Shown piece by piece: positions 1 through 5,783 of a stretch of 8,703 nt of DNA. The notes beneath the pieces were generated by a model. That model was given only the letters and a program-made list of their open reading frames with translations. It ran no database searches and was not told where the DNA came from. The translations under genes were made by a program, and so were the position numbers. Within the stretch, counting starts at the first letter, position 1, and the number at the start of each line of letters is the position of its first letter. Origin of the DNA: Promethearchaeota archaeon (GTDB lineage: Archaea; Asgardarchaeota; Lokiarchaeia; Sigyniarchaeales; SOKP01); NCBI GenBank assembly GCA_030612905.1, contig JAUWNA010000066.1, positions 1-8,703 on the forward strand. Reading direction: 5' to 3'.

Positions 1-533
1 TCATCTTTTCCAACTATTAAGCAATCATAGAATACAGGATCGCTTCTTTCATCAATTACTACTCTATCGGCCAATAAGACCCCATTTCCTACGAAAGCAA
101 CGGGGTTTCGTAGCATTTCCTCTTTAAAAAAATTCAAATGATTAATTCCATATTCGTAATCATCCAAATAAAGAGCTGCTGTGTTAAGCTTATTTAGGGT
201 ATAAGGAAACGCGTCAGAGAATTGCCCTTCATCGTAGACTTTCATAACATCCTCAGGAATAAGTATAGAGTATTCGATTGATGAGGAATCTTTAATGTTA
301 AGTTCATCTATTTTTCGAGAGAAAGCGGTCATTTTGTTGTAAATCAATTCAAATCCGACTTTAAAGCCGTTGGATATAAAAATCCCTTCTGAGTTAGATA
401 TTTTAAAATTATCAGAAAAAATAATAGAATCTTTATCGTCGTTGCAACGAGTAATTATAGATCCTACGAATTCTCCTTCTTTCTTTATCCCTTTTATTGA
501 ATCGTATAAAACGTTGCCGTTAATGTCGCTCAT
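1..533 (-). CDS. Hypothetical protein, N-terminal part (runs off the window start)
   Basis: An uninterrupted minus-strand reading frame begins at an ATG at 531-533 and stays open for 177 codons to the window edge, so the C-terminus is missing. The protein starts MSDINGNVLYDSIKGIKKEG. It is soluble, acidic and rich in aromatic residues, with no signal peptide, membrane segment or cysteine cluster. I recognise no family. Residues near 108-135 look helical and could be a helical-repeat turn, but that is weak. No Shine-Dalgarno sequence precedes the ATG. It shares an 88-base divergent intergenic region, containing a strong TATA tract, with the RtcB-like gene at 622, so the two may be co-regulated. 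The long open frame and natural-looking composition support a real gene; the function is unknown. Confidence 0.75.
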   Translation of the reverse strand, partial: MSDINGNVLYDSIKGIKKEGEFVGSIITRCNDDKDSIIFSDNFKISNSEGIFISNGFKVGFELIYNKMTAFSRKIDELNIKDSSSIEYSILIPEDVMKVYDEGQFSDAFPYTLNKLNTAALYLDDYEYGINHLNFFKEEMLRNPVAFVGNGVLLADRVVIDERSDPVFYDCLIVGKD

Positions 534-584
534 AATTAAGTTTAAATTAACATCTCTTTTTCCAAATATCTAACCAAACGATCG

Positions 585-600
585 TATATATATATATAAT
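585..600 (+). promoter_or_regulatory. TATA box tract of the 622 gene
   Basis: An alternating TA run ending in TAAT is centred about 29 bases before the ATG at 622. Archaeal TATA boxes sit about 26-27 bases before the transcription start, which would place that start at about 619-622 and make the message leaderless. No Shine-Dalgarno sequence is visible before the ATG, which agrees. The tract is nearly symmetric, so it could also serve the divergent gene starting at 533, leaving a leader of about 25-30 bases. Confidence 0.55.
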
Positions 601-602
601 AA

Positions 603-619
603 TACTTAATTATTAAGTA
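603..619. promoter_or_regulatory. 17-bp perfect palindrome at the predicted transcription start (candidate operator)
   Basis: TACTTAAT-T-ATTAAGTA is a perfect inverted repeat with 8-base arms and a single central base. It lies between the TATA tract and the ATG at 622, where a bound dimeric repressor would block polymerase loading. The AT-only composition raises the chance of coincidence. A related half-site (TACTTA) recurs in the inverted repeat before the endonuclease gene at 2226-2259. Confidence 0.35.
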
Positions 620-621
620 GA

Positions 622-1872
622 ATGGGTTCAACGAGTATATCCAACAAAATTTCTGAACTTTCTAAAATAGATTTGCTTAAAAGAGCAAAAGAACATATTT
701 TTTCGACCGGGTTAAACGACGGTGCTTCTAAATTATGTCGGGCCAATATGAAATACGGTTTAGCGCAGTTTCACCTCATTCAAGAGAAGTATGGATTTGA
801 ACCTAAAGCCACTTTTATATCGTCTCCAGACGAAACTATCTCAAGAAACAACTTCCGTTGGAATTCTGGGTTAGGATACGGTGGGAGACTAAATTGGGGG
901 GATGGTAACGACAAATTAATTTTTCTAAATGTAAAACCAAATTGTTGTGGAATATTAGTTGGAGGATTAGAAAAAATACCGGATCCGTACGATCTCATAA
1001 AAACGATTGATAAAGTAAAGAATAAGGAATTATATGATAATAATGTTTTAATAAATTGGGATTATGGCGTATCTAATCACTTTATAAATTGTTTTGAAAC
1101 TAAAAATCTCTCAGACATTGATTTTCCACCTTATATGTTCATGATTCACGGTTCAGCACCTGAATTTCGAGACGATAAATATGGGATAGGTTTATATATC
1201 GATGTTTCAAAAACATTAAAAGAACGTGCTATTGAGGAACAAACAAAATTTGGAAGGCAATATATTTTGTTAGATTCTGATGCGAAAGAATATCTTGATT
1301 TTAATAAAAAAGCCATTAACTTTTCGAATAAAAAACGAGAAATCATTGCAAACGAGTTGTTCGGTAACGGTACCGATTGTGAGATAATTTGTAATGCTTC
1401 TCATCAATTTCTAAAAGATTATAACAACATGTACTTAGGAAGTAATTGTACTGATGCAGATTGTGAGCTAGTTCAGACTAATATCTTTCCTACGGCATTA
1501 AGAGCAGATGTAGCGTGCTATCTATTTAAAGGAAAAAAGAGCTTTTCAGAAATAACTTTAAAGAATAACAATTTTTTAGAAAGAGCAGAAAATCTAGAGC
1601 TATTAGATCTTCTAATGAATGCTGATATATTACCCCACGGTGGCGGGTACATGTTGCCTGATGTTAGCCGGGTACAAAAAGTATTAGAGTATAAAGACCA
1701 GAGATATTTTGCTTGCGAATTAGTAAAAGATAGTAACAAATTAAAGATAGTTCGAAATGTTAAAGAACTACAATTCGAATATAGAGGACGAGATGTAATT
1801 CTAAAAACGCTTCAATTGGACCTTGGAGAAATAATAGCTAGATTAAACCCTGTATTCTCTTTAAAATTATAA
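622..1872 (+). CDS. Divergent RtcB-like protein (RNA 3'-phosphate ligase superfamily candidate)
   Basis: This 416-residue protein shows the ordered landmarks of RtcB, the GTP- and Mn-dependent ligase that joins 3'-phosphate (or 2',3'-cyclic phosphate) to 5'-OH RNA ends. A Cys-Gly motif at C109-G110 could match the metal-binding cysteine. N152-H153-F154 matches the GNHF motif, and MIHGS (H176) matches the MIHSGSRG motif. A Y-x(n)-A-x-NFSNKK stretch at about 224-238 resembles RtcB's AxxANR helix. H261 sits where RtcB has its HN histidine, and LPHGGGY (H339) matches the HGAGR motif whose histidine is guanylylated. The C-terminus, EIIARLNPVFSLKL, closely resembles RtcB's usual ending (RLxPxxVIKG). 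Spacings H176-H261-H339 (85 and 78) are near those of archaeal RtcB, but the N-terminal half is shorter. The aspartate of the D-x-x-C motif appears replaced by proline, and SGSRG is altered, so metal binding or activity may differ. The ATG at 622 fits a leaderless start. The gene call is firm; the family is inferred from motifs only. Confidence 0.6.
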   Translation: MGSTSISNKISELSKIDLLKRAKEHIFSTGLNDGASKLCRANMKYGLAQFHLIQEKYGFEPKATFISSPDETISRNNFRWNSGLGYGGRLNWGDGNDKLIFLNVKPNCCGILVGGLEKIPDPYDLIKTIDKVKNKELYDNNVLINWDYGVSNHFINCFETKNLSDIDFPPYMFMIHGSAPEFRDDKYGIGLYIDVSKTLKERAIEEQTKFGRQYILLDSDAKEYLDFNKKAINFSNKKREIIANELFGNGTDCEIICNASHQFLKDYNNMYLGSNCTDADCELVQTNIFPTALRADVACYLFKGKKSFSEITLKNNNFLERAENLELLDLLMNADILPHGGGYMLPDVSRVQKVLEYKDQRYFACELVKDSNKLKIVRNVKELQFEYRGRDVILKTLQLDLGEIIARLNPVFSLKL

Positions 1873-1873
1873 C

Positions 1874-1951
1874 CTATTCTATTTTTGCTCCAGGGGGGAT
1901 GTCTTTATCAGGAGTAAAGATAGTTACATTCTCCCCATCTACGGCAGCGTG
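1874..1951 (-). pseudogene. Displaced 3' end of a methionyl-tRNA synthetase gene
   Basis: Read on the minus strand, this stretch encodes AAVDGENV...TPDKDIPPGAKIE followed by a TAG stop, after one non-matching codon (CAC). It aligns with the last 26 residues of the intact metG product in this window (AASVSEGDKV...LDKDLPSGSKIS), with about 13 of 24 positions identical and two small gaps. The DGE and PPGAKI spelling is closer to the usual synthetase C-terminal OB-fold ending than the intact gene's tail is. Upstream (higher coordinates) the frame reads into unrelated residues and hits a stop around 2050, so no domain or start remains. It lies one base from the stop of the convergent RtcB-like gene. 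I read it as the original metG tail, cut off by insertion of the adjacent endonuclease unit. A leftover of a separate tRNA-binding OB-fold gene is the main alternative. Confidence 0.6.
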
Positions 1952-1994
1952 ATTATATGGAAATAAAATATTTAGAATAATTAACAATTCAAAA

Positions 1995-2016
1995 ACTTTT
2001 TTCGAATATTTTTTTG
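1995..2016 (+). terminator. Possible oligo-T terminator
   Basis: Two plus-strand thymine runs, of six and seven bases, lie about 125-145 bases after the stop of the RtcB-like gene. A shorter T5 run is at 1882-1886. Archaeal RNA polymerase often terminates at such tracts without a hairpin. In DNA this AT-rich the assignment is weak. Confidence 0.3.
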
Positions 2017-2091
2017 TATCCAAAAAAAGAAAGAGAAAAATTAGAAATTTTCAAAAAGAAGTTTAAAAATTAATAGGTGTGAATCATAGTT

Positions 2092-2170
2092 GCTAAAAAT
2101 CTGAACAATATTTAAAATAATTTTCACCGGACTTAATGATGAATAATTCGAATTGAATTAAATTTTTAGC
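2092..2170. repeat. 9-bp inverted repeat in the non-coding part of the element
   Basis: GCTAAAAAT at 2092-2100 is the exact reverse complement of ATTTTTAGC at 2162-2170, with 61 bases between them. The loop contains a perfect 10-base palindrome, AATTCGAATT, at 2145-2154. The stretch 1952-2268 has no convincing coding frame on either strand and no tRNA-like or group I intron core signal that I can see. These repeats could mark structured RNA, a nuclease-binding site, or chance in AT-rich sequence. Confidence 0.3.
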
Positions 2171-2225
2171 GAAAAAAATTTGCCGCTTTTAACTAAGAAA
2201 GTAAATAAAAAAATCAATTCTCTCT

Positions 2226-2259
2226 TATTACTTATAATACATCCAGATTTTAAGTAATA
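2226..2259 (+). promoter_or_regulatory. Promoter of the endonuclease gene, flanked by a 9-bp inverted repeat
   Basis: TATTACTTA (2226-2234) and TAAGTAATA (2251-2259) are exact reverse complements 16 bases apart. The left arm overlaps a TATA-like TTATAATA (2232-2239) that is 30-37 bases before the ATG at 2269, giving a message with little or no leader. A regulator bound here, possibly the nuclease itself, would occlude the promoter. The arms share TACTTA/TAAGTA with the palindrome at 603-619. Confidence 0.35.
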
Positions 2260-2268
2260 GTTATAATA

Positions 2269-3537
2269 ATGAAAGATGAGAATTTTTTTAAGTATTTTGT
2301 TGTTTCAAATCTTTGGAATTCAAGAAAAAATAAAGTTGTATCTAAGATTCGCAGATTTATTATCGATAATAAGGAAAATATATTAGAAAATTATTCATAT
2401 ATACTCGAGAACGAAAAATTCTTTATTATTTTGATTCGAGATATTTTCGCGTTTCTAAAAAACAAAACCGATTTGTTAAACCGTTTAAACATTAATCAAC
2501 TTAAAGAAATCCCTCCGATGATATATAGTATAGCGAAAGTATCGTTTTCAGCTCAGAGGTCGATCTATAAAGAGACAGAATTTTTAGAAAAAATAAACAA
2601 CCTTTACGGTTTTATTTATGTAGGTATAAATACCATGAAAGGAAAAGTTTATATTGGGCAAACCTTCCGAACTATAGATATAGAATGGGGAAGCCTCCTC
2701 ACAGATGCAAGGAGTTTGATAAGAAAAATTAGAAGTGGAGAAAAATTACATAGAAACTTAAAAAGGTATATAATTAGAGCAATTGCTAAGTATGGCATAG
2801 AAGCATGGAATCTCAAACTACTCGATGTCGCATACAGTAAAGCTGAATTAGACGATAAAGAAGATCATTATATTTTGGAATATGAATCTATGAATCCAAA
2901 AAAAGGTTATAATTTGAAAAGAGGGGGTAGTAGAGGAAAACTAAGCCCAGAAGTACTAAAGAAAATGAGTAGATCCATAATTAAAGTAATGCAAAATCCC
3001 GAGATTAAAAAAAAAATGAGCACATCTATAACTGAATTATGGCAAACATCTGAGTATAGAAAAAAACAGTCTCGATGTGGAATATGGCAAACACCTGAAT
3101 ATAGAAAAAATCAAAGTGAAATTATGAAAAAAATAGCAAAAACACCAGAGAATATCATTGCACGTAGTAAAGCGTCTAAATCGGTATGGAAAAGACCAGG
3201 TCAGAAAGAAAAAATCCGTAGTGCTAAAAAAGAAGCTTATATGAATGACTCAGAGTATAGAGAGATGTTAGATAAAACACTAGAAAAAGCCCATAAAGTT
3301 AGAAGAATAGAAATTCAAGATGTAAGACAATTTTTAATAGATGTAAAGAATTCTAGTCGATGGGTGGAAGTGGTGAGGAAATATCCTTTCAAGAGTAGGG
3401 ATACTTTAAATGCTAGATTAAAAGAAATTTTGGAACCATTTGGAATTCGTAATTATACAATGGCAAAAAAGTTTTTTGAATGTAGAGATATTGAAGATTT
3501 ATTAAAAGAATTAAGAGATTTTAGATCCAGAGGGTAA
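2269..3537 (+). CDS. GIY-YIG homing endonuclease with NUMOD-like DNA-binding repeats
   Basis: This 422-residue protein is a free-standing GIY-YIG nuclease of the homing type, which makes a site-specific double-strand break and spreads by repair copying. The catalytic domain spans about 112-220. It has a GFIY motif at 114-117, VYIGQT at 127-132 as the YIG part, helices with several arginines (R151-R170) that probably supply the catalytic Arg, KEDHYI with the metal-binding Glu at 198, and the closing GYNLKRGG at 213-220. Residues 225-340 are a run of short basic NUMOD3-like repeats with a W-x-T-x-E-Y-R-K-x-Q-S pattern, which contact the target site. Residues 350-400 look helix-turn-helix-like. 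The first 110 residues are an unassigned helical extension; in most relatives the GIY-YIG domain is at the N-terminus. No intron or intein encloses the gene. The last 27 bases overlap metG convergently, tying the gene to the metG tail. No key catalytic residue is obviously missing, so it may be active. Confidence 0.92.
   Translation: MKDENFFKYFVVSNLWNSRKNKVVSKIRRFIIDNKENILENYSYILENEKFFIILIRDIFAFLKNKTDLLNRLNINQLKEIPPMIYSIAKVSFSAQRSIYKETEFLEKINNLYGFIYVGINTMKGKVYIGQTFRTIDIEWGSLLTDARSLIRKIRSGEKLHRNLKRYIIRAIAKYGIEAWNLKLLDVAYSKAELDDKEDHYILEYESMNPKKGYNLKRGGSRGKLSPEVLKKMSRSIIKVMQNPEIKKKMSTSITELWQTSEYRKKQSRCGIWQTPEYRKNQSEIMKKIAKTPENIIARSKASKSVWKRPGQKEKIRSAKKEAYMNDSEYREMLDKTLEKAHKVRRIEIQDVRQFLIDVKNSSRWVEVVRKYPFKSRDTLNARLKEILEPFGIRNYTMAKKFFECRDIEDLLKELRDFRSRG
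3036..3110 (+). repeat. 45-bp-period tandem repeat inside the endonuclease gene
   Basis: Two near-identical DNA copies of about 30 bases, sharing TATGGCAAACA followed by CTGA-TATAGAAAAAA with few mismatches, start 45 bases apart. They encode consecutive NUMOD-like units (LWQTSEYRKKQS and IWQTPEYRKNQS). The high DNA identity suggests a recent internal duplication of a DNA-binding module; flanking units are more diverged. Confidence 0.7.
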
Positions 3538-5565
3538 ATCCTTATCCAAAATCAAAATAGAGACTTTATCTCCTTCTGAAACAGATGCTGCCAATAACAT
3601 TCCTTCGCTTAAAATACCTTTCAGCTTTCTAGGTTCTAAATTAGCTAGTATTACCACTTTTTTCCCTTGTAATTCATCTACTTTGTAATGTTCTGCTAAC
3701 CCTGCTACTAAAGTCCTCTTTTCGTCCCCTAAAGTGATAGACAATTTGTATAATTTATCTGCTTTCGGAACTTTTTCGACACTCTCTATAAGTGCCACTC
3801 TTATATCTAATTTTTTAAAATCGTCATAAGAAACCAATTCTTTATCACCTACCTTTGATTTTTGTTCTTTAAATTTTTGAAGTTTATCTTTAATTTCTTG
3901 AACATCGAGTTTTTGAAAAAGAGGTTCAGGTTTTTTAATTTTTAGCCCTTCTTTTACGGCATTTTCGTTTATGCTATCCCATTTCAAGTTTTTTGAAGAG
4001 GAAACATTTAAATACGACAAAATCTTTTCTGCTGTTCCCGGAATAAATGGACTCAATAAAATACCAAACGCATAAACTGCTTGAATGCAAATATTGAACA
4101 CATGCCCAGCAGCTTCTTTATCTTTCTTGATCAAATGCCAAGGGGCTTTTTCGTTAAGATATATGTTCCCCTCTTTTCCAAATTTAACGATTTCTCTTAA
4201 TGCTTTTCTTATCTTGAAGATTTTAATACTTTCTCCAATTTCATAACTAATGTTATTTATGCGTTCGATAAATTTTTTGTCAACTTCGTCGAATTCTAAT
4301 TTGTGAGGTACAGTTCCATTAAATTGTTTATCTATAAAAGTTAAAGTTCTATGAATGAAATTTCCTATGTTATCATTTAACGTTTTAATGTTGTTTTCAA
4401 ATTCAGACCATAGGAACGAAGTATCACTAGTTTCTGGACGATTGTAAACTAATGTAAATCGCCAGTAATCAAGTGGAGCAACTTCTAATGCCTCATCGAT
4501 CCAGATTCCTACTCCTCTCGATTTAGAAAACTTCTCGTTTTCGAACATTAACCACTCTGTAGAAGAGACGTTGTAAGGGAGTATTAATTTCTCTCCATTG
4601 CTTTTATCCTTGTTATAGGATAATAACAAAATCGGAAATATAATTAAATGAAATATTATATTGTCTTTCCCAATAAAAAAGACTGTTTTAGTTTTTGAAT
4701 CTTTCCAAAAATAATCAAACTTACTTGGATCTTTAATAATATTTTCTGCCCATTCTTTTACGGCGGAAATATAACCCAAAACGGCTTCAAACCAAACGTA
4801 AATAGTCTTTTCTTCAGCGCCTTTAAAAGGGGCTGGAATTCCCCACTCTAGATCTCTAGTAATGGCTCTTTGTGGAATGCCTTCTGAGATACTATTTAAA
4901 CACATTTGTCGAGCATTCTGTGGAATTAGTTGGTTTTGTTTTATAAAATTATCCAACTCATCTTGTAATTTGGGTAAATCCAAATACCAATGCTTCGTTT
5001 TACGGAGCACAGGTGGATTATCACAAATCACACAGCGAGCTCTTTTTAACTCTAAGGGAGTTAGTAATTTTTGACATTTATCACATTGATCTCCCCTCGC
5101 ATTTTCAGCTTCACAGTGCGGGCAAATTCCTTCAACAAATCTATCTGGAAGAAATAATTTATCGTGCTCACAATACAGCGATTTTAATTCCTTTTCAAAA
5201 ATGAATCCGTTTTTCTGAATGTCCATATAGAAATTTCTTACAAACTCAATGTGTGTAGGATTATGAGTAATAGTGTAGTTATCATATGAGATTTGCCATT
5301 TTTTAAATAAATCTTTAATTATGGTATGATTTTTCAAGGCTAATTCCTGAGCTGACATATTTTGTTTTTTAGCCGCAACCGAGACGGGCGTTCCGTGTGA
5401 ATCCGAACCTGAGACAAATACAACTTCATCTCCTTTTAGCCTACAAAATCTTGCAAATATATCGGCCGATAATACGCTTCCAATCATGTTTCCTAAATGA
5501 GGCATGGCATTTATATAAGGCCAGGCTGAAGTAATTACCCATTTATTTTTTTCAATATTGGACAA
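3511..5565 (-). CDS. metG: Methionyl-tRNA synthetase
   Basis: This class I synthetase attaches methionine to tRNA-Met in the cytoplasm, using ATP. Its 684 residues contain the HIGH-box equivalent HLGN at 23-26 and the DSHGTP loop at 55-60. The zinc-knuckle insert has C148, C151, C161 and C164, plus a second, half-complete knuckle at C178/C181. The anticodon-facing helical region runs to about 540, with KFSKS (KMSKS loop) at 345-349. A C-terminal EMAPII-like OB-fold tRNA-binding domain covers about 580-684. The start is TTG at 5563-5565: the preceding in-frame codons are GAA, TAC and a TAA stop, and AGAGGT lies 8 bases upstream. A 218-base gap separates it from the upstream vWA gene, so it probably has its own promoter. 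The oddity is the tail. Its last nine codons (LPSGSKIS and stop) are antisense to the end of the GIY-YIG gene, and a second, displaced tail-like segment lies at 1874-1951, so the present C-terminus is probably an imported replacement. All catalytic motifs are intact. Confidence 0.97.
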   Translation of the reverse strand: MSNIEKNKWVITSAWPYINAMPHLGNMIGSVLSADIFARFCRLKGDEVVFVSGSDSHGTPVSVAAKKQNMSAQELALKNHTIIKDLFKKWQISYDNYTITHNPTHIEFVRNFYMDIQKNGFIFEKELKSLYCEHDKLFLPDRFVEGICPHCEAENARGDQCDKCQKLLTPLELKRARCVICDNPPVLRKTKHWYLDLPKLQDELDNFIKQNQLIPQNARQMCLNSISEGIPQRAITRDLEWGIPAPFKGAEEKTIYVWFEAVLGYISAVKEWAENIIKDPSKFDYFWKDSKTKTVFFIGKDNIIFHLIIFPILLLSYNKDKSNGEKLILPYNVSSTEWLMFENEKFSKSRGVGIWIDEALEVAPLDYWRFTLVYNRPETSDTSFLWSEFENNIKTLNDNIGNFIHRTLTFIDKQFNGTVPHKLEFDEVDKKFIERINNISYEIGESIKIFKIRKALREIVKFGKEGNIYLNEKAPWHLIKKDKEAAGHVFNICIQAVYAFGILLSPFIPGTAEKILSYLNVSSSKNLKWDSINENAVKEGLKIKKPEPLFQKLDVQEIKDKLQKFKEQKSKVGDKELVSYDDFKKLDIRVALIESVEKVPKADKLYKLSITLGDEKRTLVAGLAEHYKVDELQGKKVVILANLEPRKLKGILSEGMLLAASVSEGDKVSILILDKDLPSGSKIS

Positions 5566-5573
5566 TTCGTATT

Positions 5574-5579
5574 ACCTCT
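5574..5579 (-). promoter_or_regulatory. Shine-Dalgarno site that fixes the metG TTG start
   Basis: AGAGGT on the minus strand lies 8 bases before the TTG at 5565. It is the clearest ribosome-binding site in the window. With a stop codon just upstream in frame, it supports TTG as the true start, since the next in-frame ATG (M21) would remove part of the nucleotide-binding fold. Confidence 0.7.
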
Positions 5580-5620
5580 TAATTTATAGTTAGGTTATAG
5601 TTAGTTATCGATTATTATTG

Positions 5621-5636
5621 TTATAATTATAATTAA
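5621..5636 (-). promoter_or_regulatory. Candidate metG TATA box
   Basis: The minus strand reads TTAATTATAATTATAA, about 60 bases before the metG start. Transcription would begin near 5600, giving a leader of about 35 bases that includes the Shine-Dalgarno site. A second TATA-like stretch (TATTTAAAATATATTATAAG) lies farther up at 5722-5741. If that one is used, the leader would be about 140 bases and contain the hairpin/T6 element at 5696-5721. Confidence 0.4.
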
Positions 5637-5695
5637 CTAAACTACTAATGATTGTTAAAGTAATTTTCATTATTATTTCAATTTTATGAGATTGA

Positions 5696-5721
5696 GAACA
5701 AAAAACTGAACGATTCTGTTC
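5696..5721 (-). terminator. Small hairpin plus T6 after the vWA gene
   Basis: On the minus strand, GAAC-agaatc-GTTC forms a 4-bp stem. It is followed two bases later by TTTTTT, about 65 bases after the vWA gene stop. The layout resembles an intrinsic terminator separating this unit from metG. The stem is short, and an alternative wider pairing (GAACA with TGTTC) exists. Confidence 0.3.
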
Positions 5722-5783
5722 TTATAATATATTTTAAATAGCTTAGATATAAACTCAATTTAAAGTTTTTTTCTTTTATTCTT

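Larger units (their letters stand above)
1952..3590 (+). mobile_element. Candidate homing-endonuclease unit that replaced the metG 3' end
   Basis: The block is bounded on the left by the stranded metG tail (ends 1951). On the right it ends around the metG codons for residues 659-660 (about 3586-3591), where homology between the intact and stranded tails begins. It contains about 317 bp of AT-rich non-coding DNA, the GIY-YIG gene, and the present last ~25 codons of metG, which overlap the nuclease gene end. This is the expected structure of an endonuclease unit that inserts in a conserved gene and carries a replacement 3' end so the host gene survives. No integrase, terminal inverted repeat or clear target duplication is visible, and the edges are approximate. 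Confidence 0.5.

Noticed and set aside
370..573. 67-codon plus-strand frame
   Set aside because: It is antisense to the longer, better-composed minus-strand gene at 1-533 and has no promoter or binding site of its own.
585..600. TA microsatellite as a phase-variable repeat
   Set aside because: Its position at about -29 from a leaderless start fits a TATA box, and the run is short (seven TA units).
1952..2050. Minus-strand open frame continuing upstream of the metG remnant
   Set aside because: It reads low-complexity Phe/Leu/Lys-rich sequence unlike the synthetase and starts after a TGA, so it is AT-rich open frame, not coding.
1874..3592. Group I intron or intein carrying the GIY-YIG gene within metG
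   Set aside because: Splicing would need the present metG frame to lack its own ending. Instead the intact frame closes with a complete PxGxKI tail and stop. The nuclease is antisense, and no splice motifs or intron core were seen.
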